Origin: Leucogyrophana mollusca
Lineage: Eukaryota > Basidiomycota > Agaricomycetes > Boletales
Reading direction: 5' to 3'
Assembly: GCA_021014945.1 (NCBI GenBank)
Contig: MU266561.1
Span: 1-42,217, forward strand
DNA length: 42,217 nt
The position numbers were made by a program, and so were the translations under genes. The notes beneath the pieces were generated by a model. The model worked only from the letters and a program-made list of their open reading frames with translations, ran no database searches and had not been told where the DNA came from. Each line of letters begins with the position of its first letter. The first letter of the stretch is position 1. Shown here one piece after another: positions 1 through 10,865 of the stretch.

Positions 1-478
1 TCTCTCATGCAGATGGCCCACATGTTTGCCATGCAACCCTTTCAGTGCAAAATTGAAAGCCACCACCTCAAGGGGTCAATTGAGCATCTCCAGCATTTTG
101 CCTTACATTAGTATTGTCTCATGGCCTGGAAATGGCATATAACTCAGACCAAAGTATTTAACTAGCAGCAGGCAATCTCAGTCTTTGCCACCCTATATTG
201 CCCAGAAGGAATAACAACATCTGCTCTCGAGTCAATAAAATTATAAATCATCTTAACAGTGATTAAATGCTTATCAAAACACATCATGTCGCATATCCTT
301 CTCGATCCCCGTGACGAGCATGGGAACCATAATGACACATCAAACTAAGTCTATTGTGATAATAAACGTTTATGAGACATAGAGGCCGCTGGACTACTGG
401 CATAACGAAAACTCATAAACTTCTTATGACATAAACGGTAAACTCGATGTCGTGAGGACAGAGGGATGAGTGGGTATT
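1..478. other. Left-edge intergenic stretch
   Basis: No open frame with coding character, RNA gene or repeat was recognised. It lies downstream of the stop codon of the minus-strand DUF6698-type gene and probably holds that gene's 3' untranslated region. Confidence 0.4.
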
Positions 479-2049
479 CTAAGGAGACATTCCATCTCGA
501 GTGCTACGCTGAGAGGCCATACGAGCGACGGAGAACCTGTTGACGATTTCAGGGCTTAACATGATTGGACGATCACGACCGAAAATTTTCCTACGGCGAT
601 CTTTAAATGTCAATCATCATGCAGCAATAATGGTACATACCGATTCCACCAGCGAAGCAACTCCTTGACGCGGGTTTCTGCGGCTGCGTTCGGGGGGGCT
701 TCGAAGAAATCGACGATGTTGTTGTAAAATTCGCAGTAATCAAAATCACCATCGTGGGTGCGCCACGATCACGCGCCTGACAAAGCAAAGCGTACCTAAA
801 GGGACAAACTGTCAGCACAGGTCGCGCACGGAAATTTACGCTCGAACCTGCACGGCGGTGTATGCAATCGACCGAGGGGTTACATTTCTCATGCCCATGA
901 GGGCGGCAACATGCTTCTTCGTGGTTTGGTGTGACCGACGGTTGGAAGAAGCAATGATGTCGGCACCGTCCCCGTCACCTTCGACGTCCCTTGCAGACGA
1001 AGGGGAGGTAAAGAGATATTTGAACGCCTGCACGAACAAATTAGCTGGTAGTACAAGGGACGCGAGCTGCGGCTCACCTTCACCATCAAAGAGGAACGAA
1101 GCAAGCCCAACTCTATATCCGTGTGGTCATACTCAAAATCCTTGTAGAGAAAAGTCGGCCAGGAATAGGCCGTGACCAAGAAATCTGGGTCGCGATCACG
1201 GATTTTGGTCTTAACCCTAAAACAACCGATGAACGCGCGGGAGACCACGATAAAACGAGTCGACTTACGAGTCAAGGGTCCATTGATATTCGGCGGGGCA
1301 AAGAAGCTTGCCGGTAACGTCGTGCGCGAACCCTCGGCCATCCTTCGAAGTGGGCCGAAGGGGTGGAGTTAGCGGGTGAAAGGACGTCGTGAGCCAGGTG
1401 ATAATGGCCGGCTTGAGGTTAGCTGTATCATCGGCGCGTGCTCCGTCGGCTCCCTTGCGAAGCTGAAATGCAATTCGTAAACGCCGATTGATGTACGGCA
1501 ACGCGGAGGGAGCCTACCTGTTTGTACAAACCCTGCAGTTCGTCCATGGGTTCGTGCACGAGCTTCTTCTTGATCCATGGTAGGGACTTCAACAGCTCAA
1601 GGAACGACCCATACATCCTGTCCTCACTGAGAACGACGGTTTGTTAGTGGCGTCGAGGGAAATAGTCACAACTTACTCTCGGGACGCCTCGATCGTGCCA
1701 TTGTTGTCCGCTTCGTCCAAGAGATCCGCGCGACGATCGTTCTCTGCGACGATGTCATCGAGACTGTCGAACATGGAAACCAGGCGACGAATTACGCGGC
1801 CCCGGTTCACGGCGGAGGCCTCGTTACTGCGGGCTAATGAGATCGACGTCCAGAGGGACGGAGTGTGGAGATTGCTCACCTTCGCTTCCTCTTCGTATCG
1901 TTCCTCGCCTGTGCGAGCTCGTCTTCCAAGGCTGCGATACGACGTTTGGCCCTAGCCTGGAAGGCTGCTGCCTTGTCGTCGACGTCACCGTCATACCCGT
2001 CTTCATGAGGGTCTCCGACAGAGTCTGCACAAGAGTCAGAATGTGACAT
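479..2049 (-). pseudogene. DUF6698-type gene with an internal stop
   Basis: Eight exons can be spliced: 2049-1880, 1826-1677, 1626-1518, 1462-1269, 1216-1078, 1027-848, 795-641 and 590-479. All phases agree, giving about 402 codons. The N-terminus is acidic and then becomes a basic coiled coil (ALEDELAQARNDTKRKRR). The middle carries FKYLFTSPSSA and MRNVTPRSIAYTAVQVRFAL. The C-terminus has FDYCEFYNNIVDFFE, LLRWWNRKIFGRDRP and LSPEIVNRFSVARM. I recognise these as the pattern of the fungal DUF6698 family, which has no known function and often occurs in repeated, possibly transposon-associated copies. One in-frame TGA at 771-769 in exon 7 interrupts ALSGA*SWRTHDGDFDY; everything after it is still conserved. 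A CGA to TGA change or a base error would explain it, so the copy is either freshly broken or intact and misread. Confidence 0.75.
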
Positions 2050-2645
2050 GTAAAATAAGGGAAACGAAAGACAAGTCGGGAGACCGATGCAGTACATACG
2101 ATGCGTCCACCCAGGTTATATACCTGGGGGCGGAGTTGTCCGAAGGCGAGTGGAATGAGACCGAGTGGCTAGAGTATTTGAACTCCGTGACCACGCGTGG
2201 GCATAGCTCGCCGCTCGGCTGGGACTTGACTTGCCGACGTTCCATGGACTTGAACCGACTAGAATGCTTGGAGCAAACAAGCGAGCTCGCGTCTGCTCGC
2301 GTTGGGCGATCGGTGATTTTGAAACTCCGTGGCCCGAAGACTCGAGGACTCGAAGGTCGATTAAAACTCCGCGGCGTTGGTCGCTTCTCGGCTTTGATCT
2401 GTTATCCCTTGGCATATCGAACCTTGCTTTCCCAAGTTTCCAACGGTTCGTAAGCGTTCTGTCTTTGCGAATATCGCCGAGCAGTAAGTTGATTCACTGT
2501 AACCCACCTACCATCTGCTCACGCCAGAAAATCGGACAGATTTTACCTAACGACAATTCAGAGATCATCGTATCACCAACGCATTACAGGTATGTGGAAT
2601 CCTTACCTGAATCCAACTGAATGCCAATCAACGGCGCCATGTCAG

Positions 2646-2915
2646 ATGCCGCCAGACGAATCGCGTTTGAAGTCGCTTCGCCAGGTGATGGCGTTGAAAC
2701 GGGAGGTTGACGATATCAGCGGGAGGTTGGCGAGGATCGCGAGACGTTTGCGCAGGGAGGAAGAAGCGAGGCAAAGCTGGCTGGAGATGGAGCGCGCGAT
2801 CACGCAGAGGCTGCAGCAGCAGCAGCCGGCGATCCCGCAGGAGCAGCAGGGACCGATCCCGGCTGTGACTTTGCCGCGCGGCGGCGGTCTTGGTGATGTC
2901 GTCCTTAAGTTTTGA
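2646..2915 (+). CDS. Small coiled-coil, Gln-rich protein
   Basis: An 89-codon frame begins at an ATG just after a possible acceptor (gtcag) and could be the last exon of a longer gene. The peptide has a heptad-like charged stretch (ALKREVDDISGRLARIARRL) followed by a Gln/Pro-rich tail. The 600 bases between it and the start of the DUF6698-type gene would serve as a divergent promoter. I do not recognise a family. An open frame also runs upstream in a different register from 2043, but it looks non-coding. Function unknown; low to moderate confidence that it is a gene. Confidence 0.35.
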   Translation: MPPDESRLKSLRQVMALKREVDDISGRLARIARRLRREEEARQSWLEMERAITQRLQQQQPAIPQEQQGPIPAVTLPRGGGLGDVVLKF

Positions 2916-3954
2916 TCGTACATACGCTATCTCTTCTCCCTCTCGCTGTTGATGCAATGTATCGCCACGTACGGCCGTTTTTCCTACTTGGGTCGCCCAA
3001 TGACAACGTTCGGGGCTGCTCGCCGATCTCGCGTCGTACGAGAATCGATACCTCAGACACGAGCCGCGTCGGGGAACCGGGGAACGTGCAGGACAGGGTC
3101 ATACAAACGAGACGCTGGGATCCTTGTGATGGGGCATTCGCATTGTTAAAAGCCTCGATCATTCGTAAGCCAGTTACCTAGTCGTGGATATCTACGGGTA
3201 AAACAACGTTGTTGAGTTCGAATTCACCCCCTCAATGCAGAAAACGCACCTTGGCAGGACGCGGCCACGGCTGTTAATAGGGGAGCATGTGTCAATAATT
3301 TCAGAGAGCGGACGATGCTAGCGCTACGCTCACGGTTGGCAAGAATTCTACGATTTCGTCCTTCAAACGAGATAGGAATGTAGACCTAAGCGCGCGACTG
3401 CAGTTCTTCGTCTGTAGCCTCAAGCCTTGCACTCGGCAGATCTCGCTTTCTCGTCGATGTATTCCGGAGGAGGGAAAAAGGGGTTCACAGCATATTCATT
3501 CCTAGTCGGCAGCATGAACCCCAGCGCACCCGCGCAAATGGTGTGGGGGCGTGGGCTTACCGTGGTGTGTCATCGAAATGTCCCTTGAGAAGGGCACGCA
3601 CTCAATGACAATATTTTTTGCGACTAAAGGGTTATCGCAGTTCCATAGGACCCGGCACCTCGTTCTCCAGCGCAAATATTCGCATAAAGCACCTCATAAA
3701 GTTCTATCACGCCAATGTCAGCGCCCTGAACCAGTGGCAGCGATGAAGGTATGAGTACACACCAGCACTCCATCCCACTCATCATCACCAGCCTCGAACA
3801 TAGTCAAGTGGTACCGGATGGGCACAATGGAGCAATGCCCGCCAACTAATTCTTCACCGAGAGCGCAGGCGAGTTGGCCTATGGCGACAACCGGCGCTTT
3901 GGGTGGAAAGTCGTCTTCCTCACAACAGAAATGGCAATTGCGTCCGCTTGTAGT
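2916..3954. other. Intergenic stretch without recognised genes
   Basis: Short frames occur on both strands (for example 3551-3754 plus), but none has a recognisable motif, sensible splice signals or a conserved pattern. Nothing else was seen. Confidence 0.35.
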
Positions 3955-5250
3955 CTACGTTACTAACACCATACGAAGGACACAAACCTCGACTTTGCCA
4001 TAACCCAGAATAGCCTTGGCAAATCGCGCATCCAGATTCTTCCGAGTGATTGACAATGAGCGCTGCATGGTGGCAATGTGGATAGTTGGGCGGTTAAGTG
4101 TCCCTTGAGCGCGCCAGAAAGACGATGTTTGCATGGCGCAGCACTTTGGGTAGGGGCGGATGGTACTGGAGCTGCAAGGGGGTCTAACGGCGTCCACGAT
4201 GGTTTCTCTGGTGACACAAGCGAAGGGAGGTGTCATGACGGACGAGATAGAGGTGTGTGACCGGGCAAGTGGGGGTGCTGCTTGGGACAGCAAGCGAAGA
4301 GCATCAAAACGTCCGTGCGCCGGTGGCGGTTCTGACATTGACGTGGGCGAAGGAGTCGAAGGTCCGCTGTCACCTGGCCAACGAGATGACGAGCTCTTAC
4401 TAGAGGCACAGCTTGCTCCAGGAGTATGCGCCACTCTTCCTTTGCATCCTCAAATGCCTGCACCGCACCGAAACGCTCGAGAGTAACACTTTCAATTGAC
4501 CAACCTTCCTCTTCGGCAGTTTCGTACACGCGGTGGAGATGTATCATACACCGGTTGGACCCAGGGCCACCAGGAGTCCCCGCTTTGTGGGGGACGGGGG
4601 AGTATCAAAATCTACTCGTCTCCCTTCTTTGCTGTCGGGGTTCAGCTTTTGGGGACTATCCTTGAGCTGCAGCGCTGATGTTAGAACGAGATTACAATAG
4701 TAACGAATTATACACGCCTTCTCGAGAACCAGCTTATCTAGCCGCGCGATATGCCTCCGCTCAATCCCGAGACAGGGGATGCGATATGTGAAGACGGCCA
4801 TGACCCAGAACATCCCGAGCGACGCGCCGACACCACATCCTGATTATAGTCAATGTCGGTTCTGCTCGATCAACTGCAGCTTACCCAATACAAAAGCCAC
4901 CACGCGTCCCAGCCAAAGTCCGAGTGACATCGTGGCACAGTAGATACGCATCGAAAACGATCCCGTCAGTTTCTTCATGCGGTGATTTCAACGCGGTGGC
5001 GGCGGTAGCTATGCATCACGCTTGCATCAGCCAAAGCCTCTTTGGTACCGTCCACGGTCTCTCCTCGCGGCGGCACTGTTGGCGCCTCCGACGCTGGGGC
5101 ACCCTGGAAAGGCATAGGTAGAATATGAACAACACCAAGCATGGGAGCCTTGGAGCCTGGTTTGTCTAGCATCTCTGACTTAAGAGTCAGACGATCATCA
5201 GTCTCGATAAGCCGCAATCCGAGAGCGTGGCGGAAAGCCTTTGACATGCG
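3955..5250 (-). pseudogene. Possible eroded membrane-protein gene
   Basis: Coding-like pieces on the minus strand do not join into one clean gene. The best pair is 4978-4885 and the frame entering at 4839, separated by a 45-nt GT..AG intron. Spliced, they read a hydrophobic segment (MSLGLWLGRVVAFVLG) running into CGVGASLGMFWVMAVFTYR, like two membrane helices, then a charged tail. Downstream, 4547-4233 reads VTLERFGAVQAFEDAKEEW, and upstream, 5247-4975 reads a soluble Pro-rich segment. Frames between these pieces contain stops. It could be a decayed gene, several small exons I failed to join, or chance. No family recognised. Confidence 0.22.
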
Positions 5251-6223
5251 TGCGGCCCTCTCGCACAGCGATCTTAACCTTGGTCGAGGTGATTATAATG
5301 AGGCGATGAACACTCATCGTCAAAATTAACGTTAGCGTTTGCCAAGGCAAGTCCGAAGCGGCGTTGAATTTAGATGCTTCCTTTGCGAAGACATGGATGG
5401 ACCTAGCAAAGACTTGATGCACATACCGTCAGTTCCTGGTACAATTGTGACGGGGAAACCTTGCGTACCCGCCTCAGCCCCTCCAAGGAGAGCTTCTTTC
5501 AAAAAGAGGCAATCTGGGAGCGTGGCGGAGTGCCACGCTCGACATGGGAATGATGGTCTTCAATTTGATGCTGGCCGAAACGATTGTGGCGATGAGACGG
5601 CCAACACTGGGTACTATCAGCCGTCAATGGTGCGATGAGGGTTCCTCATTGATGAGCCGTGTGATTGTGTCTTCGGTCCCATAATATTCGAAGGGCTGGG
5701 TGGTCGCTGGTCATGGGCTGCTGGAACGATAATCAGTTTGGATGACATCTACTTGCGGTCCTTTGTCGCTCACTGGGGTCGTGATGATGTGCGAAGTAAA
5801 CGTCGTTTGGGCCCGAATTTGCACATTCGGCTACAAAATGCGGGTGTATCCAACTCATCATTACACAGGGCGCGCTTTGGACGTTTGTTGTTGTGAGATT
5901 GCAGTATGATCGATGGAGGGAAACGCACCAATGCGGCGGACATGTATGATTCAACATTTACGCGTCCCTATTTCGAGGGCACGGGAGGGACAACATCAGA
6001 TTACTGAGAGATTTTAATGAGAGGTCGCTGATAATCCTCCAAGTGAAGTCGAAGATGAGCGATTATCACGATGACTCGGAGATTATGAGAAAGAGATGTG
6101 TGGCATGCAAGGGAGGCAGGGAGCTGGCAACGATGTAGTTCGGCACAGTGGTGGCCGTTTGTTTGGTTATTTCCTAGTGTGTTGACTTCCCACATGAGTG
6201 GCAAATCCCGTTTAAGTTTATAA
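5251..6223. other. Intergenic stretch upstream of the first small paralogue
   Basis: No supported gene. The last 20 bases before the ATG at 6224 are A/T-rich (tttaagtttataa) and may contain the core promoter of that gene. Confidence 0.35.
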
Positions 6224-6643
6224 ATGTCAAGCCTCCCCTCCAACGGCATTTACCAACAGCCCCCAATGCCACCTTTCATGCGAACGGATAACCTCAACAA
6301 CGCATCCATTCGTCCCCAAAGCTTGGACGACTTCAACGCAATACGTCATAAGCTTGTAAGTGGCCGCCCCCTATGCTACCTCCTCGACTCATAGCCTCCC
6401 ACCCAGCTTGATATATCGCAACCTAGTAGCGTGTCAATCTCCACCCGTACATTCGATCTTGCCTATGCTACAGTACAAGCTTGCCAGGCCTTGGAGATAG
6501 CTACACGCTACAAGCTGCAGCAGCAGAAGCTGTATGTCACTATGTTGGAGGAGGAATTCGCAGACGCGAAATTAAAGTCGGAGGAAGCGCAGGGCATTCT
6601 TGTTCAACTTTCCCCGCCTAGTTCTACCCCTGCTATGGCATAG
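6224..6643 (+). CDS. Small coiled-coil protein, paralogue 1
   Basis: Two exons, 6224-6355 and 6407-6643, flank a 51-nt phase-0 intron and encode 122 residues. The first exon is Pro/Asn-rich and ends AIRHKL. The second opens LDISQPSSVSI and continues through LAYATVQACQALEIATRYKL to KLYVTMLEEEFADAKLKSEE, an amphipathic coiled-coil-like helix. The copy at 8813-9310 has the same exon-intron layout, the same splice-site residues (KL then LDI.QPSS) and the same C-terminal helix, so both are real genes that arose by duplication. No signal peptide or membrane segment is visible. I do not recognise a named family. The ATG was chosen because it is the first in the frame that reaches the conserved donor. 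Confidence 0.7.
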
Positions 6644-8812
6644 TCATTTGCGGTTAACGGTCGTCCACCACTCCCTTCGATTTGTTTATTCACCTCTCTC
6701 TATTCCTAGCTGTACGACGACTTTCGGGACAGTTTTGTTGACCAGCGGAGTCCATATTTGCCATACGAAAAGGGATGTTGTACTGTCATCAGTCCATTTT
6801 CTAAACATATCTCAAATGTACTAGATAGTCCTACGAGTTTGTCTGATCCTTGGACGTTGGACATCCCAGCCGAACCAGCACGTCACAACTGTGACCCAGC
6901 CAAAATGCAACACGAGTTGTCACACTGTTGTCGACTGGAAATGGTATCATTGTGTTGCATTTGGGGTCCTGGTACCTCATGACACCATGTTGTGACATCC
7001 AGGATTCTGAACAGTGCAAATCTGACTAGCATTGTTGTGAGGCGAATGAAAGAGAACTGAAGTGAAGAATACATCACAGTTCAAGCCACTTTGAAGCCAC
7101 AAAGCATATGACAGTACCCTTTGGAATGTTGCAGCAATCTGGACTTTTTTCACCCTAATTTTTGTTACTCTGAGCAAATTCCAGCCACCGCTGCTGCCTG
7201 GGATCTGCATGGACAGCCCATGGTTGTCCAGGGGCTGACCTGTATCCACACGAGTTGCCATTCCCCTGGGCAGTGTGAAGACTGCCTCGGCTGACCTGTG
7301 CTGCCTCTCGCTCGCTTGGGTTGCTCTCCACTTGCCTCCTGCTTTCCTGGGCATCTTCTACTCATACTGTAGCATTTCAACCTTAGCTTCATCACGCAGT
7401 CACGCACCCCCTTGAAAGCTATTTAGGGTGACGGTCACACAGGTCCAGCAAGTGGTGAAGGTAATTTGTCATGCACAGTTTCTCGCGGGAGAGATGACTG
7501 AAACTTGTATGTATGTTTTGGCATACAGGCATCGACGTGACCTTGAAAGTGCGCTGACGGGTGGTCCTAACGGTTCCAGAAGTCTTTGTACCGCTTGGTA
7601 ACAATCTGACGCCTCTCACCCCACCCCAACCCTTGCACGGTTTCTGAGTTCTATCCATTCGGAATCTCGTCCCCCTCGCTCTGGACAGGAACTGCTCCCT
7701 TGTCCTGCTCATCAGTCTGCCCCAGCAAGTTATTTTCTTCTGACTTGTTTTTTGGTATCAGTCCACCTTCCGTATCAATGATAAACCCTGCCAGAGCTGA
7801 GCGCTGAACCCGATTGGCTGCCCAAGGCAACATGCTCAATGTCAGCATCCAACGAAACAAAGTTGCTTTGATGAGGCCATCCTCAATATCATGATCTCCA
7901 AAGGCAGCTCCCACAGCCATACCCAATCCAGTGCCAAATTGACATCTTGAGTCTGCTGTTCTGCTGAAGTTCAAGATCCTTTGTACTCATCACGGTAGAT
8001 GAACATCTGATCACCGTCACGCTGTTTGAGGAAATTGAAGCAATACCGAACCAGTCACGCGTCACCATAGGGCGATGAAGCTCTGAAGCTAAGGGTGACC
8101 TGGGTCACACTCGGAGGGCATGAAGCTAAGGTCGAAACACTACAGTATTGGTTCTTATCCTACTTGCCTGGTGTGTCTCCAACTTGTCGCAGATGCACCT
8201 AACTTTGTGTGACAGCAGTGACATGGCACTTGCTATTTATTCCAGAGTCCAGGGCTATAATAGACGGGTGTTTCATCAGTGTAGGGGGAGAAGGGCTTGA
8301 TGGCTGACTGACATGACAGATGATTTAGGGTTCACAAAGATTTGACATGTCCTAGCCTGAACAACTGGTCCGCTCACCTGAGACTTCAATCGTGATGGTC
8401 CATACTACCTCAATAATTGTCTGTGCATGGAAATGTCAATAGACAAGATTGGCCCTCTGAGCTAGTACAATACATACAACTTAAGGATACACTACAGGGA
8501 TCCAAAACCCAAGATATCTAGGCAATTAGACAAGATGTGTTCGTCCCAGAGTCGAAACACAAACAAATTAGGGGCCCACAAACCCATGGGACTACATATG
8601 TAGTAGGGGGGGTGAGAAGAATTAGGTCGATTTAGCAAATAGCCAAAATAGCACAAACAACCCAAAAAGCCAACCTGATCCACCCCACCGAAGTTTCTGT
8701 CACGGAAAATCCCGTTCCAGCAGGTTTAAAACTCCGGTTTCGAAGTTATAGCCTTGGTTCTGGGTGTAGAGGCGACATTAATTTCACCCTGGAAAGCACA
8801 CTCCAGTTAACG
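6644..8812. other. Spacer between the two small paralogues
   Basis: No supported gene. Minus-strand frames at 7974-7651 and 7354-6977 lack recognisable motifs. The stretch contains an imperfect inverted repeat near 6882-6996 and several scattered copies of a GTGAC/GTCAC-rich motif (near 7428, 8000 and 8092), so a decayed transposable element is possible. Confidence 0.3.
6882..6996. repeat. Imperfect inverted repeat
   Basis: The arms GTCACAAC (6882-6889) and GTTGTGAC (6989-6996) enclose inner arms AAATGCAACAC (6903-6913) and GTGTTGCATTT (6952-6962). The same order on both sides suggests a small foldback element or MITE remnant rather than chance. No target-site duplication was established. 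Confidence 0.45.
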
Positions 8813-9310
8813 ATGTTGCACTCCCGGCAGTCGTCACCGTATGCGTCACCTCCTATTTCAGAATCGAGTACTTCAGAAGCTGGTACTGGACACTGCTCTG
8901 ACGCTGAGGAATTTCCTCGCTCAGAAACCAGTAGTCCTGATAGCACAGTATCCAAAGGCTGGGACTACTGCTCACGAATGGAGGACATCCGCAATAAACT
9001 TGTAAGAGGTCATCTTATGTGTTGCTTTCTTGGCTCAACCACTCATCCCCAACTGCATGCACTCACCCAGCTTGATATAACCCAGCCTAGCAGCGCCTCA
9101 ATTGCCATTCAGACATACCAACTCGCCTATGCTACAGCCCAAACTTGCTGCGCCTTCGAGGCGGCTACATGCTATAAGCTAGAACAACAGAAACTGTACG
9201 TTGCCATGTTGGAGGAGGAGTTCGCAGACGCGAAAACAAAGCTGGAAGAGGCGCAAGCTATCCTTCTTGAACTTTTCCCTCCCAATTCCGTCCCTGCCCC
9301 TGCCTTATAA
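8813..9310 (+). CDS. Small coiled-coil protein, paralogue 2
   Basis: Two exons, 8813-9001 and 9071-9310, flank a 69-nt phase-0 intron and encode 142 residues. The N-terminal exon is Ser/Pro-rich, probably disordered, and ends DIRNKL. The second exon begins LDITQPSSASI and ends in an acidic helix (KLYVAMLEEEFADAKTKLEE), then LLELFPPNSVPAPAL. It matches the gene at 6224 in intron position and over most of exon 2, while exon 1 has diverged almost fully. That contrast implies constraint on the helical C-terminal domain and relaxed constraint on the N-terminus. Function unknown. Confidence 0.75.
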   Translation: MLHSRQSSPYASPPISESSTSEAGTGHCSDAEEFPRSETSSPDSTVSKGWDYCSRMEDIRNKLVRGHLMCCFLGSTTHPQLHALTQLDITQPSSASIAIQTYQLAYATAQTCCAFEAATCYKLEQQKLYVAMLEEEFADAKTKLEEAQAILLELFPPNSVPAPAL

Positions 9311-9611
9311 CGCACATGCAGTTCAATGCTACTCGATTCTCCCATTCGTCTTAAGTTATCGTTATCTTGTTCTATTGTTAGTTGTATGATCCATTTTGCG
9401 CCGGTTTCGTCAGGTCGTAGAGTTCCTAGCTGTATCAATGAAATCCACATACGTATTGAAGGCGATATACACCAATATATCATGTTGTCCAGTCTTTACC
9501 ACTGTTCGAATTTACACAGTTTTTAACGGTCTCAAGGACTACGCTGATACGGTGAATCAAATCTTTGCCCAGAAAACGCATAAAGGTATCAATTCGTCTA
9601 CTCTTGGCCCG

Positions 9612-10427
9612 CTATCCTGTATGAACCCCCTCCGAGCTCTGCTTCGGACGGTTAGTGCTCCCCCAACCATACCGCCGGTTCACCTCGTCCCTTGCTTCTC
9701 TGTCTACATCTAAAAGTGTTTCCACGGCGTCCAAAACATAGCGGCCTACATTAACCATTTCCCTCACTCTCGCGACATCAGCCCTAGGAATTGCGTTTAG
9801 GATATTAAGCTGTACCCGATAAAGTTGAGTGGTCTGGAAAGCTAGCTCGCCCTGGAGGTTGTTGGGAGGGGAGGCAGTGTTCCCTGTCAATGCATAGAGC
9901 TCCCGTAGGTGGTCTTGGGTGAATTCGACAAGCCCTGGAGTGGCATACGCAAAAATAAAACGCTGGTTGAACCGGCTATTAAAGGCGTCGAAGCGGGCGA
10001 GAATAGACAGTGTCCGCCAATCCCGTCCGCCTGCATATTTTGGCCCATTGATGACTTCGTCATACAAGCGCCAAGGCTCCCACACAGCATCATCGGCCGG
10101 AAACTCGCCAGGGGCAGGCCGACAATTGAGCTGCTGTGTCTGAAGGGCTGCGCGTACACGAGAGTATGGATTGTGACGAAGCGCCGGAGCGGCGCTGGAG
10201 ACGTCTTCAGGAATAGTCGCGTGATTGGCTGATTTGCACAGCGACGCAATAAATTGGCTGTCAGACGTTTGCGAGTCTAGCAATCCGCCTGGAGCGAGCA
10301 TATCGCTTCTGTATGGATTAGAGCTTGGCGTCAGCCTTCAGCCGAAGGCAAGATAAAGGTATGCTCACATTTGTCCGACAGCGCGCTGAAAGGCTGGACG
10401 CACAGGACGGCAATGTTCAGGGGGCAT
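9612..10427 (-). CDS. Orphan soluble protein, 251 residues
   Basis: Two exons, 10427-10369 and 10308-9612, are joined by a 60-nt intron that keeps the frame (GQ, then ISDMLAPGG). The product is about 251 residues, without a signal peptide or membrane helix. Readable blocks include VWEPWRLYDEVINGPKYAGG, LARFDAFNSRFNQRFIF, FTQDHLRELYALTG and VREMVNVGRYVLDAVETLL, which look like a mostly helical globular protein. I do not recognise the family. The ATG at 10427 is the first in frame after a plausible acceptor, so a further upstream exon is possible. A short-exon alternative starting within exon 2 (ATG at 10301) would lose the first 21 residues. Confidence 0.6.
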
Positions 10428-10865
10428 CCTGCAATAGAAAAGCTCGCTATAGAGAGAAGGAAGTAACCAGACCTGAGTTTGACTGCATGTTTGCCCACCG
10501 GTGGTCATATATTCGGCGACGAGACCAACGCGACGCGGGGTTTCAAACCTCCAGGACCAAGGTGCGTCCGAATTTGGAAGTTGCACTGACTTTCAAAGGA
10601 GCCAGAAACAACAGTTTCTGTCAATATTTATGTGGCGGCGATATGCGTCAATAACCCCCAACTCCCACCAACGCACGGTACCATAGCGATTGTCGAGGTC
10701 AACGACATTGGATGGGGCACGATGTTGGTGTAGCGGCGCAGGGCGCGGATGCCGCAATGCTAATTTGAGGACTTCGAAGGTACACTTCTTCCCGCAAAAG
10801 ATTGTAGGCTGAGGACTTTAAAAGGCCCCAACTTATCTCGTATCTCGAAGAGTTCAACCCACACG
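10428..10865. other. Divergent spacer
   Basis: Lies between the minus-strand orphan and the plus-strand Pro-rich gene. It may hold an upstream exon of the former, but no frame could be joined with confidence. Otherwise it is a presumed bidirectional promoter region. Confidence 0.35.
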
